A program made the position numbers and the translations under genes. Shown here in pieces: positions 9,628-18,101 of a DNA stretch of 64,000 nucleotides. Below the pieces are notes generated by a model that was given only the letters and a program-made list of their open reading frames with translations, did no database searches and was not told where the DNA came from. The stretch's first letter is position 1, and every line of letters begins with the position of its first letter. The stretch is from the NCBI GenBank assembly GCA_022560875.1, contig JADFSH010000003.1:1-64000 (forward strand). The letters are read 5' to 3'. The stretch comes from Planctomycetota bacterium (GTDB lineage Bacteria; Planctomycetota; Phycisphaerae; Phycisphaerales; SM1A02).

Positions 9628-9919
9628 GGTGGTGTACAGGCTAGCGAGTCTGCAGGGGGAGACTGATAACGTGCATTTTCTATCGTTTCGTTGTTCGGAA
9701 CATGAGGAAAAAGGGGGAATGTTTTCGGGGGTTTGCAACCTGCTCCGACTGCGAAATCGGGGTTGAGTCGGAGGGGTCGGCGTGATATTTTGCCGCTACT
9801 GACCAGTCCGCACAGGCGTCCGACTCACTGGTCAGAAAGGGCGGATATGCCCGGATGACGGGGGAAACCGAGGTGGAACGCCGATAGGCCGGGTGGAGGC
9901 GAAAGGAGGAGGGGAAAGC

Positions 9920-10423
9920 GTGGATTGTCGACTCGGTCAACTACTTGTTGAGCAAGGTATTCTGACTGCCGATCAGGTTGAACTGATTCTCAAGCATCAG
10001 CGTCGTTCCGGCAAGCCTTTCGGTCTTCTTTGTGAGCATATCTTCGACGTCGATCCGGATTTGATCGAAAATGCCTGGGCCGCTCAGTATGCCCGGATAG
10101 CCCGAAAGGTCGATCCGGAGATCGAGGTCTATGAGCAGCGGGCGTTGGAACTGATCACTCGTCGTCAGGCCTGGCAGTTTCGCATTCTGCCCATCCGCTT
10201 TGATGACAACGAACTGATGATCGCGACTTCCCAACAGCACCTCCGACGGGCGCTTCGGTTCGCGGTCAATGTGATCGGTCTGCCGGTGTACCTCGTGATG
10301 GCAGATGCGGACAAGCTGGGGACGGCATTATGTAGATTTTACGAACTCCCCGGGATGACCCCCGATTTGGTTGAGAATCAGACACTGGATCGGCTTCTGA
10401 TTCCTCCGACTGCCCGATCGTGA
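9920..10423 (+). CDS. Stand-alone MshEN / GspE N-terminal domain protein
   Basis: 167 residues carrying the N-terminal domain of type II secretion/type IV pilus ATPases (GspE/PilB/MshE): RLGQLLVEQGILTADQVE at the start and the second half with RRQAWQFRILPIRFDDNELMIA. In MshE-like proteins this domain binds c-di-GMP. No ATPase domain follows; the frame ends with a stop, and a tRNA gene comes next. The GTG at 9920 is preceded by AAAGGAGGA at 9902-9910, which fixes the start; an earlier GTG at 9893 lacks such a site. It may be an adaptor or c-di-GMP sensor; that role is inferred. Confidence 0.8.
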   Translation: MDCRLGQLLVEQGILTADQVELILKHQRRSGKPFGLLCEHIFDVDPDLIENAWAAQYARIARKVDPEIEVYEQRALELITRRQAWQFRILPIRFDDNELMIATSQQHLRRALRFAVNVIGLPVYLVMADADKLGTALCRFYELPGMTPDLVENQTLDRLLIPPTARS

Positions 10424-10459
10424 TGTGATCATTGGGAATCAATTGGTTCGGAATTCCAA

Positions 10460-10532
10460 TGGCGAGGGGCGGACTTGAACCGCCGACACCCGCATTTTCA
10501 GTGCGGTGCTCTACCAGCTGAGCTACCTCGCC
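10460..10532 (-). tRNA. tRNA-Phe (GAA)
   Basis: Cloverleaf on the minus strand with a 7-bp acceptor stem (GGCGAGG/CCTCGCC), D arm GCTCAGCTGGTAGAGC, anticodon loop with GAA, T arm with GGTTCAAGTCC and discriminator A at 10460. The CCA end is not encoded. GAA reads Phe codons. Confidence 0.96.
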
Positions 10533-10593
10533 GCGACGACCGGGGCCGAAGCGGTGAAAGGCTAGACCATGAGACCATCATGTCAAGAGACCG

Positions 10594-11310
10594 TCATTTC
10601 AAATCGTCGGTCGGGGTCAGCCCATTTCCGAGTTTGAGTTCGCGGGGTGAATCCCAGGCGGGGAAGGTGGATGAGAAGCCGTTAGAGAGATCATCGCCAA
10701 TGGCCTTGTGGACCGGGAACGGGAATGCGTCGGATGCTGCATTGGTCTTGTCGGCAAGTCCCAGCACCGGTCTGAGGGTGAAGCGTGATGTCTGTCTGAA
10801 ATTCGAGTGAAGATTTCTATGCACCGCGACTCCGTTCGTGAGGGTTTCCATCATCCGTTCATACAACCACAAATGCAGCGGACGATCCCCGATGAATCCC
10901 CGCAGATCGAGACAACATTTTTTGCCCGTCGTGTTCTGCTGACGGAGTTCGGTGAGATAACGTCGAACAAAGACGATGGATTCGGAATCTTCCAGATGGC
11001 TCAGGCATTGACGCACGAGCATGCGTTCGTTTTGCTCGCTCAAGTCACACCAGGCCGTGCTGATGTGCTGAATGCAGCCGATGGCATGCACAAGATCTTC
11101 GAGATAACCGATTCGACGAAGGCTGATGCGGGATTGAATCGTGCGGGCCTGCCAGAGATGACGCACGATGTCTTCAAAGCTGACGTGATAGCGTGCGGCA
11201 GTGGCAGCGCAGCGGGAAAAGTATGCGCGTCTGAGCTGGGTCAAGGCGTTGGTGCGAGGATATCTCGCTTCGTAAACGGGTCCGGCGGGTTGGTATCGAC
11301 CGTCATTCAT
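10594..11310 (-). CDS. Unknown helical protein with faint sigma-factor-like region
   Basis: 238 residues, mostly alpha-helical, rich in Arg and Cys, no signal peptide or membrane segment. The segment about 85-165 (QNERMLVRQ, DSESIVFVRRYLTEL, LRGFIGDRPLHLWLYERM) resembles the region-2 helix and the Y.G..PL..WL turn of ECF-type sigma factors. There is no region-4 DNA-binding helix-turn-helix: the C terminus is a low-complexity tail with GNGLTPTDDLK. It may be a diverged sigma-like or anti-sigma-like protein; this is a weak inference. Start ATG at 11310; no Shine-Dalgarno seen. Confidence 0.55.
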   Translation of the reverse strand: MNDGRYQPAGPVYEARYPRTNALTQLRRAYFSRCAATAARYHVSFEDIVRHLWQARTIQSRISLRRIGYLEDLVHAIGCIQHISTAWCDLSEQNERMLVRQCLSHLEDSESIVFVRRYLTELRQQNTTGKKCCLDLRGFIGDRPLHLWLYERMMETLTNGVAVHRNLHSNFRQTSRFTLRPVLGLADKTNAASDAFPFPVHKAIGDDLSNGFSSTFPAWDSPRELKLGNGLTPTDDLK

Positions 11311-11436
11311 GCAAGATATCCAGAGACGCCGGCATCAATCCGGCTGACCTAGAGTTTAAACACATTAACCAAAAGTGCAATGCAATGTATGTGAGTTTCC
11401 GGCGAAGGATTCCAACATTCGCTCAAAAAGATAGTC

Positions 11437-12228
11437 CTATATTGTTTGGTCAATCGGAATCGCCCCCAGCAAATCGCGCCGCAGGTCGCGCAGCGCAGGA
11501 AATTCTTCACGCCAACGGCGAATTGAGTTCGGATTCAGTTCCGCCCGAAGCACCTGAGGCTCGTGACCGGCCTCTGCCAGAATTTCGCCCCGGGGGGAGA
11601 TGATGAGCGATCCCCCCGCGTAGCCGAGATTGGGATCGACTCCGATGCGGTTCACCGCCACCACAAACGCCTGATTTTCGATCGCCCGGGCCAGGAGCAG
11701 GGATCGCCAGTGAGCCTGCCTCGCCTCCGGCCAACTCGCTCCGATGGTGAAGACTTCCGCGCCCCCCAGGACGCCGTGTCTCCAGAGTTCGGGAAAGCGC
11801 AGGTCATAACAGATCATGGGACACACCTTCAGGCCGTCGCAGGTGCGGATGACGAGTTGATCTCCCCCCACAAAGTACTCGCTTTCGCGGCTGTAGCTGA
11901 AGGGATGGATCTTGGCATAGGTTGCGATGACCTCGCCCTGGGGTGAGATAATTGAGGCGCAGTTCAACCCTTTGTCGCTGTCGGTCGATCTGGCGTACCC
12001 GACCTGGAGCCAGATTCCCAATCGCTCAGCCAGATCACTTCCCCAGTCCAGCGTTGTCTCATCCACGATTTTCGGAAGATTGAAGCTGAAACCGGTGTCC
12101 CCCAGCTCCGGGAGCAGGACGAACGTCCCCGGCTCGATGCCGGCCTCATGAAGCAATTGTTCGATCAAAGCGTGGTTGGCCGATTTATCCTCCCAGATGA
12201 TGTCGAATTGAATCGCGGCGAACTGCAT
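11437..12228 (-). CDS. Carbon-nitrogen hydrolase, omega-amidase type
   Basis: Nitrilase-superfamily amidase; the closest subgroup by motif is omega-amidase (YafV/NIT2), which hydrolyses alpha-ketoglutaramate-type amides. The catalytic triad is visible: Glu41 (LLPELGDTGFS), Lys106 (AKIHPFSY) and Cys140 (CPMICYDLRFPELWR). 263 residues, normal length, cytoplasmic. The ATG at 12228 has no Shine-Dalgarno but a TACACT box sits 7 bases upstream, suggesting a leaderless message. It is divergent from the membrane protein gene at 12269. Confidence 0.9.
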   Translation of the reverse strand: MQFAAIQFDIIWEDKSANHALIEQLLHEAGIEPGTFVLLPELGDTGFSFNLPKIVDETTLDWGSDLAERLGIWLQVGYARSTDSDKGLNCASIISPQGEVIATYAKIHPFSYSRESEYFVGGDQLVIRTCDGLKVCPMICYDLRFPELWRHGVLGGAEVFTIGASWPEARQAHWRSLLLARAIENQAFVVAVNRIGVDPNLGYAGGSLIISPRGEILAEAGHEPQVLRAELNPNSIRRWREEFPALRDLRRDLLGAIPIDQTI

Positions 12229-12235
12229 ACCCTAA

Positions 12236-12241
12236 AGTGTA
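12236..12241 (-). promoter_or_regulatory. -10 box TACACT for leaderless amidase mRNA
   Basis: TACACT ends 7 bases before the amidase ATG, so the expected transcription start falls at or next to the first codon. No Shine-Dalgarno is present. The same arrangement recurs at several other genes in the window. Confidence 0.5.
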
Positions 12242-12268
12242 CTCAACCTGTGAAAAAGGTGAGTGAAT

Positions 12269-13099
12269 ATGCATCTGCGAAGATGGCCAGTATTTGTCCT
12301 TCTCGTGCCCGCCTATACGGTGTTGCTGTTCATTCTGGGTTCGCTTCTGTTAGCATTGATCTCCAAAGAGATGATCCTTGATTCATCTCTTTCGATTTTT
12401 GCAAGCGTTGAAGAATTGCTCGGCGATCCTGAGTGGTGGACTTTCGGCGGAATAGTCGCCTCGATCAGCGTTGCGATTCAAGCGGTTTTCCTGATTCCTC
12501 TGTTTGATCGACACCCGCCGCGCGGGGAGCGGTCGAGGGCTTTGGTGCTGAGCTTTATCATCGGATCGTTCGTGGCCGCATTGCTCATGGTGGGAATGGC
12601 GCTGAGCCTGGCTGAACTCGTCAGTCTCCTGTCTGAAGAGCGGTTTTCGGTGGACCAAATGGGTGAGGCGTACCGGATTTTGATTGGTACGCTTTTCTTC
12701 GGAGGCTGGGCGTTCTGGACGCTATGCCTGATTGTCTTCGTCAGGGATATCTGGTCCGATCGAATACTCGGTCGGATGGTGGGAGCTCTTTTAGCCGGGA
12801 CGGTGCTGGAAGTCATCGTGGTGCTTCCCATCGACATCATGGTGCGGAAGAAGACAGACTGCTACTGCGACACCGGAACCTTCTTTACCCTGTGCATCGC
12901 TTCCGCGGCCACGCTCTGGTTGACCGGACCGGGTATCGCCATTGCCCTGCTGTCGAAGAAGCACCGAATGTGGAGGCGGGATCATTGTCTGCGTTGTGGC
13001 TATGCAAGGGGACCATCGCCGGGTGACGTCTGTCCCGAATGCGGCTATCTGTGGAAAGAAGGCCCCGATGTGAAGAAAAGGGCGACGGACGGGATTTGA
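12269..13099 (+). CDS. Polytopic membrane protein with C-terminal zinc ribbon
   Basis: 276 residues with about six hydrophobic segments (near 8-30, 55-80, 95-120, 140-160, 170-190, 205-230). The cytoplasmic tail carries a zinc ribbon: CLRCGYARG..GDVCPECGY, four cysteines in two CxxC pairs. Such tails are frequent in Phycisphaerae membrane proteins; the function is unknown. The ATG at 12269 follows AAGGTGAG; a GTG two codons earlier is too close to that site. The last 19 bases of the gene run into the 3' half of tRNA-His on the other strand, so the final residues (RATDGI) are encoded opposite the tRNA acceptor and T arm. Confidence 0.75.
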   Translation: MHLRRWPVFVLLVPAYTVLLFILGSLLLALISKEMILDSSLSIFASVEELLGDPEWWTFGGIVASISVAIQAVFLIPLFDRHPPRGERSRALVLSFIIGSFVAALLMVGMALSLAELVSLLSEERFSVDQMGEAYRILIGTLFFGGWAFWTLCLIVFVRDIWSDRILGRMVGALLAGTVLEVIVVLPIDIMVRKKTDCYCDTGTFFTLCIASAATLWLTGPGIAIALLSKKHRMWRRDHCLRCGYARGPSPGDVCPECGYLWKEGPDVKKRATDGI

Positions 13100-13154
13100 A
13101 CCCGTGACTTCCTGGACCACAACCAGGTGCTCTACCAACTGAGCTACCGTCGCC
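13081..13154 (-). tRNA. tRNA-His (GTG)
   Basis: Minus-strand cloverleaf with anticodon GTG. Eight bases (GGCGACGG) precede T8-A9, giving the extra G at -1 that pairs with C73 and is the identity element of tRNA-His. D arm GCTCAGTTGGTAGAGC and T arm GGTTCAAATCC are intact. CCA is not encoded; CTTTTCTTC follows the 3' end and may serve as a T-rich stop. The gene overlaps the 3' end of the zinc-ribbon membrane protein gene on the plus strand. Confidence 0.96.
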
Positions 13155-13435
13155 ATCGGGGCAGTCGGATCCCGGTGGCCCGTATCCGGGGGGCCGTGTC
13201 CGGGGGGCCGGATCGCTTCTGATGAGCCGGTCGAAACAGTATAGCTCGGCCATCAGAGGGTCAATGCTCAAGCCTATCCGGTCGATGGAAGATTCTGGAA
13301 AAGGCATCCATTCCGCTGGTCGTCAGTCCGCAACGTGCTAGCATCGACAAATTCGTTCCTGACCCGCGGACTTGACTCCTGCAGGATGAGAAACGCGGCA
13401 AAGACACTGCGGAAAATACTGAGAAAGATTCTAAT

Positions 13436-15019
13436 ATGACGACCGCTCAAGCAACTCTGGTGTACGAATTCGGCACCACCACCATTCACCGTAATCTCTC
13501 CTCATCTCGCCTGATCGAGGTGGCGATCCAGAAGGGGGAGGGTGTTCTCGCTTCCAACGGCGCGCTAAATGTCGATACCGGCGAGCGCACCGGTCGAAGC
13601 CCCAACGATAAATTTCTTGAAGACACCCCCGCCATTCATGACTCCATCGGATGGGGAAATGTCAATCGTCCCATCACCCCGGATCACTTTGCCGCTCTCG
13701 AGACGAAGGCAGTGGCCTATCTGAGTGAGAAGGATGAACTCTTTCGATTCGACGGCTTTGCCGGCGCTGATCCGGCATACCGCCTCAAGGTATCGGTAAC
13801 CACTGAGGAAGCCTGGCACTGCCTTTTCGCTAAGACCCTGTTCATCAACGCTGACGAGGCGGCACTGCGTAACTTCGAGCCCGACTGGCAGATCATCAAC
13901 GCCTGCAATCTTCAACTTGATGATTACGCCGCCTACGGTTTGAATTCTCCCATCGCCGTCATTCAGTCACTGGAACAACGAAAAGTCATCATCATCGGCA
14001 CGCGCTATGCGGGGGAGATCAAGAAGTCGATCTTCTACGCTATGAACTACGACTTGCCCGAGATGAGCGTGTTTCCCATGCACTGCTCGGCAAACGTGGA
14101 TGAAAATGACGAAGCCAACGTCGCCCTGTTCTTTGGGCTTTCCGGTACGGGCAAGACCACGCTCTCGGCCGATCCGAATCGCCCCCTCATCGGCGATGAC
14201 GAACACGGATGGTCGGACACCGGCGTGTTCAACATCGAGGGTGGCTGCTATGCCAAATGCATCAAGCTCAGCCGGGAAGGCGAACCCCAGATCTGGGATG
14301 CCATCCGATTCGGCTCCGTACTCGAAAACGTGATCCTCGACCCCGACAGCCGAGTGCCTGACTATGACGACGGATCCAAAACGGAAAACACTCGCGTCAC
14401 CTATCCGGTGAGTTATATTCCCGGGGCGAAAATTCCCTCTATCGGGGCACATCCCAAGAATGTGATCTTCCTCGCTGCCGACGCTTTCGGCGTGCTTCCC
14501 CCGGTGAGTCGTCTCAGTCGAGAGCAGGCGATGTACTACTTCATCAACGGCTATACAAGCAAGCTGGCGGGGACCGAGGCCGGCGTGACCGAACCCCAAC
14601 CGAACTTCAGCCCCTGCTTCGGGGGACCGTTTTTACCCCGTCCGCCCATGGTCTATGCCGAATGGCTCGCGCGTCGCGTCGAGGAGCATGATGCCGTTGT
14701 GTGGCTGCTGAACACCGGCTGGACGGGCGGGCCGTACGGCGTGGGGGAGCGATTCAAGCTCCAATACACACGCGCCTTTGTCACCGCCATTCTTGATGGA
14801 ACGCTGCGTAATGCCCATTATCAGAATGATCCTGTCTTCGGTCTGCGAGTGCCGGACCATGTCGCCGGGGTGCCGGATGAGGTTCTCTTACCCCGCAATA
14901 CCTGGGCGGACTCCGACGCCTATGACGCCAAGGCGAAGCAACTTGCGGAACTTTTCCGCGCGAACGACGCGAAGTACGACATAACCGACGCCGTCCGTGA
15001 GGCCGGGCCGAAGGGGTAG
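13436..15019 (+). CDS. pckA: Phosphoenolpyruvate carboxykinase (ATP)
   Basis: Converts oxaloacetate and ATP to PEP, CO2 and ADP, the entry step of gluconeogenesis. 527 residues, typical for the ATP-dependent form. Key sites: RTGRSPNDK (about 51-59), HCSANV (216-221), the kinase P-loop GLSGTGKTT (234-242), and the metal/substrate segment DDEHGW (254-259). The start ATG follows TCTAAT without a clear ribosome site. A strong terminator follows the stop. Confidence 0.97.
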   Translation: MTTAQATLVYEFGTTTIHRNLSSSRLIEVAIQKGEGVLASNGALNVDTGERTGRSPNDKFLEDTPAIHDSIGWGNVNRPITPDHFAALETKAVAYLSEKDELFRFDGFAGADPAYRLKVSVTTEEAWHCLFAKTLFINADEAALRNFEPDWQIINACNLQLDDYAAYGLNSPIAVIQSLEQRKVIIIGTRYAGEIKKSIFYAMNYDLPEMSVFPMHCSANVDENDEANVALFFGLSGTGKTTLSADPNRPLIGDDEHGWSDTGVFNIEGGCYAKCIKLSREGEPQIWDAIRFGSVLENVILDPDSRVPDYDDGSKTENTRVTYPVSYIPGAKIPSIGAHPKNVIFLAADAFGVLPPVSRLSREQAMYYFINGYTSKLAGTEAGVTEPQPNFSPCFGGPFLPRPPMVYAEWLARRVEEHDAVVWLLNTGWTGGPYGVGERFKLQYTRAFVTAILDGTLRNAHYQNDPVFGLRVPDHVAGVPDEVLLPRNTWADSDAYDAKAKQLAELFRANDAKYDITDAVREAGPKG

Positions 15020-15044
15020 ACCCCGTCTTCTTGCCGAATCATGA

Positions 15045-15080
15045 CGGAATCCCTTGCGATTTGGGTTCCGTTTTTGTTTT
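15045..15080 (+). terminator. Intrinsic terminator after pckA
   Basis: Stem CGGAA(T)CCC with GGGTTCCG around a short loop, followed by TTTTTGTTTT. It lies 26 bases past the pckA stop. Confidence 0.8.
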
Positions 15081-15176
15081 TGAGGGGAAGTGTTTCAGCC
15101 CAACTCCCGGTGATCTTGCCTGCGAATCGAGCCGATAACAAGCATGCGATAATGTGACGGGTACAGGTGACGAAGC

Positions 15177-15623
15177 ATGGAAACCATCGGCGACATCATG
15201 ACCCATCCGGTGACAACGGTACGGATGGACGATTCCGTCAAGACCATCCAGAGAATCTTTGAAGAAACCGGTTTTAATCATCTCGTGGTCAAGAAAGTGA
15301 AAAAACCCGTCGGGGTGATAAGCATCCGTGATCTCCTTCGGAACCTCAGCCCCTTTATCGGTAATGCCCTGATGGAGCGACCGCAGGATCTCAATACTCT
15401 CCGAAGATGTGCCCATCAGATCATGCACCGCGATCTTGTGACCGTTCAGGAGGATGTCTCACTGTTGGAGGCGGCTGATCTGCTGCTGAGCCGACGTGTC
15501 ACCTGCCTGCCGGTGGTTGACGAAAAGGGTCATCTGCATGGCATCGTCACCTGGCGTGATCTTCTGCCCTTGTGTTTCAATTGCGAACTTCCGCAGAACG
15601 ACACGGCTGAAGATGCGGCCTAA
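15177..15623 (+). CDS. Two-CBS-domain protein
   Basis: 148 residues made of a CBS pair (about 5-60 and 82-140), a module that binds adenine nucleotides and senses energy state. Both halves show the usual start (IMTHPVTTV and IMHRDLVTV) and end (GVISIRDLL and GIVTWRDLL). No enzyme domain is attached. GATAAT at 15149-15154 is a plausible -10 box. Its partner is unknown. Confidence 0.88.
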   Translation: METIGDIMTHPVTTVRMDDSVKTIQRIFEETGFNHLVVKKVKKPVGVISIRDLLRNLSPFIGNALMERPQDLNTLRRCAHQIMHRDLVTVQEDVSLLEAADLLLSRRVTCLPVVDEKGHLHGIVTWRDLLPLCFNCELPQNDTAEDAA

Positions 15624-15650
15624 TAAAGAGGGGACGTACTCGCAGTAATC

Positions 15651-16217
15651 TCATTCCGGCCACTGCCCTGGTGTACCCTCGTCCTCGCCGAGTCTGACCC
15701 CAAGACCGGCAACGATCCGATTCACGTAATTGAAATATCCGATGCACTGAGCTAGATCGAGGATCGCCCGGTCGTCCAGGCCAGCCTTCCGGAGCGGTTG
15801 CAGATCGTCCTCGCGCATCTCCAGAGGTTGGCAGGTGAGTTTGCGGGCATAAAGCACCATGGCCACTTCTCGATCGGACAGGCCGTCCAGATCGCCGTGA
15901 CGCAAATTCTCGGCGGCCTCATGTCGCCGATCCGGAAGCAGGCGTTTGAGCCCCAGGTTGTGGTGGTGAAGGCAGTATTCGCATCCGTTGAGGCGACTGA
16001 CCTCCGTGGCGACCATTTCCCGCTCGGTCCGGGAGAGGGGTGAGGGTTTGTGCAGGGCCGCCACATACATCTCGAAATGCGTACGCAACGATTCGGGGTT
16101 CAGCGCGTGAACCTTCATGACGTTGTCCACCGTGCCGTCGGGGTTTCCGACGCGCTGGTAGAGCGCGGCAAGTTCTCCGCTCGCATCCCGTTCGTGAACT
16201 GTCTCGATATAGGCCAT
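15651..16217 (-). CDS. AhpD-like carboxymuconolactone decarboxylase family protein
   Basis: 188 residues of the CMD/AhpD fold, the peroxidase-related branch. The redox site is Cys79-x-x-Cys82 with His86 (NGCEYCLHHH). The C-terminal helices hold the GYFNYVNRI segment typical of this group. It probably acts as a small thiol peroxidase or disulfide reductase in the cytoplasm; the substrate is not known. It converges with the CBS gene, 27 bases apart. Confidence 0.85.
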   Translation of the reverse strand: MAYIETVHERDASGELAALYQRVGNPDGTVDNVMKVHALNPESLRTHFEMYVAALHKPSPLSRTEREMVATEVSRLNGCEYCLHHHNLGLKRLLPDRRHEAAENLRHGDLDGLSDREVAMVLYARKLTCQPLEMREDDLQPLRKAGLDDRAILDLAQCIGYFNYVNRIVAGLGVRLGEDEGTPGQWPE

Positions 16218-16565
16218 GGTCGCATGATCTTATCACCTGATCGATCCGGCAAGACGGCGAGCCCTTTTACGTGGCCGATAACTCATAAACGCCATCCCAT
16301 CAGCGACACGTTTTTTGCTTCCTCCCCGCCTTCGGTACGGAATGACATGATTCGGACCGTGGAGTTCTTTCCGAATGATCTCAGTGAATATGTGCCGGAC
16401 ATTTCCGGACGCAATCGAGACGTCGGTGGTAATACAGCCTGCATTTGTAAGGGAATTCCAATCGTAGCGATCAACTCGACTTTGAATCAGGCCGATCCTG
16501 AATAAGAGGGTTGAGGAAATCGCCCGCGTCGCCGGACGTGGCCAGCTTTAGATGCGAGGAATTGC
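16218..16565. other. 348-base intergenic region between divergent genes
   Basis: Separates the AhpD-like gene (minus) from the HTH-receiver gene (plus). No coding frame shows family character. It should hold both promoters; I found no strong -35/-10 pair or operator. Confidence 0.5.
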
Positions 16566-17147
16566 ATGAATCTTTTCGAGAAAGATGTATTGACTACCGG
16601 AGAGGTAGCGAAAATCTGCAATGTCGCGTCTCGAACCGTGAGCAAATGGTTCGATTCCGGCCAACTGCGGGGGTATCGCATACCCGGTTCCAAGGACCGG
16701 CGCATACCCGTCAGCAATCTCGTCAAGTTCATGAAGGGTCACGGCATCCCGATGGACGGGCTCATGAGTGGGAGCACCCGCGTCCTGATCGTGGATAGTG
16801 ATGAGGATGTCATCAACACCCTCACCAAGGTTCTCTCCGAGCAGACCAACTACGAAGTCCATTCGGCGACCAGCGCCTTTGAAGCCGGTGTGGAGTGCGA
16901 ACGTTTCCGGCCGCACGTCATGCTGCTTGATATTCATGTCTCCGACAGTGAAGGCCGCGATGTCTGCAAGGTTCTCCGGGCGAGTGATGATCTCCAGGTC
17001 ACGAAGATCATCGGCATGAGTTCAAAGCTCACGGACGGACAGGTCGCCCAGCTTCGTCATCAGGGGTTCGACAGCGCCCTGCGAAAGCCCTTCAGCGTGC
17101 GTCAGGTCATCGATGCCATCGAGGGTGCTCACGCCCTCGTGTATTGA
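16566..17147 (+). CDS. Excisionase/MerR-type HTH plus response receiver regulator
   Basis: 193 residues. Residues 9-60 are a helix-turn-helix of the excisionase/MerR type (TTGEVAKICNVASRTVSKWFD...RIPVSNLVKFM). Residues 71-190 are a CheY-like receiver with the acidic pair at 78-81, phospho-acceptor Asp122 (LLDIH), switch Ser152-Ser153 and Lys174 (RKPF). The DNA-binding domain comes first, the reverse of ordinary response regulators, an order I know from planctomycetes. No sensor kinase is adjacent. It is probably a phosphorylation-controlled DNA-binding protein. Confidence 0.88.
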   Translation: MNLFEKDVLTTGEVAKICNVASRTVSKWFDSGQLRGYRIPGSKDRRIPVSNLVKFMKGHGIPMDGLMSGSTRVLIVDSDEDVINTLTKVLSEQTNYEVHSATSAFEAGVECERFRPHVMLLDIHVSDSEGRDVCKVLRASDDLQVTKIIGMSSKLTDGQVAQLRHQGFDSALRKPFSVRQVIDAIEGAHALVY

Positions 17148-17291
17148 CCCCGGCGTCATGGTGGGCAAACCACCCCCCCGGTGGTTCTCGTCGCCGAATG
17201 TGGTCCGTGGGACATGACCGGGCATCCAATTCATAATAAAATAAACCCAGGAGGGACGGGCGCTGATTCCGCCGCGGTTCCCCGGTGAAGC

Positions 17292-18101
17292 ATGAACGAT
17301 GTAGCCAACAAATCATCGATCGTACCTGGCAATCGGAGACTACCTCCGCCGCGCCCCGGGGTGCGTCATGTGACGTTGCCATTGATCCGAATGATCGTGA
17401 TTGCGGATGATGACCTGCGGACCTCGATCAATCGGCATTTTCACTGGCCGATGCTGGTACTTGCTCTGCTCATGTTGCCGCTGCTGGTGGTGGAGTTCAC
17501 GATCAACCCCGTCTCCGGCACGTGGTTGTGGTGGTTGAGTGTGATCGGATTGACAATCATCTGGCTGGCGTTCTTCATCGAATTCGTGGTCAAGATCACC
17601 ATCGCCGAAAGCCGCTTTGAATACGCCAAACGCAACTGGCTCGACATCATCATCATCATCATGCCGGCCTTTCGCACTCTGCGGATCGCATCGATCGCCC
17701 GGTCCTCTCGCCTCTTCACCCTGCGGGGCGTGGGGATGAAGTTCGCACGTTATTTCTTCACCGGCCTGCTGGGGCTGGAGGCGACGGATCGGCTCCTCCA
17801 CCGAATCGGGTTGAAGAAAAAACACCGACGACCTCACCCCGACAAGATGACACGGCATCAACTCAGCACGGAAGTGCTCAAACTCAGGAAGCTCGAAGAC
17901 GCCTGGGAGGCCTGGTACGAAGAGCACATGGAACACCTGACCGAGCGGGGAATCGAGCATTATGAGGAGACCCCGCCGGTGTTCGTGGATCAGGACGATG
18001 ATGATTCCGTAGTGGAGGAGATTGTCGATGATTCTTCCGGGGCGAAAGGCGAGGATGAACCTACAATTCCACCGTCATGCGAATCGCCCTCGCCCAACTG
18101 A
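17292..18101 (+). CDS. Voltage-sensor-like four-helix membrane protein without pore
   Basis: 269 residues. Four hydrophobic segments: S1 about 53-70, S2 77-101 ending FIEFVVK, S3 115-126 (DIIIIIMPA) and S4 127-146 with spaced arginines (Arg128, 131, 137, 140, 145). Acidic residues Glu97 in S2 and Asp118 in S3 match the charge-transfer positions of voltage sensors. No pore helix or selectivity filter follows; instead there is a basic amphipathic stretch (KKKHRRPHP) and a long acidic tail. It could be a voltage-gated proton channel-like or regulatory protein; function unproven. Its 3' end overlaps nadE by 25 bases in another frame. Confidence 0.72.
   Translation: MNDVANKSSIVPGNRRLPPPRPGVRHVTLPLIRMIVIADDDLRTSINRHFHWPMLVLALLMLPLLVVEFTINPVSGTWLWWLSVIGLTIIWLAFFIEFVVKITIAESRFEYAKRNWLDIIIIIMPAFRTLRIASIARSSRLFTLRGVGMKFARYFFTGLLGLEATDRLLHRIGLKKKHRRPHPDKMTRHQLSTEVLKLRKLEDAWEAWYEEHMEHLTERGIEHYEETPPVFVDQDDDDSVVEEIVDDSSGAKGEDEPTIPPSCESPSPN
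18062..18067 (+). promoter_or_regulatory. -10 box TACAAT in front of nadE
   Basis: TACAAT ends 9 bases before the nadE ATG, inside the end of the voltage-sensor-like gene. No Shine-Dalgarno is seen. It may give nadE its own leaderless or very short-leader transcript. Confidence 0.4.
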
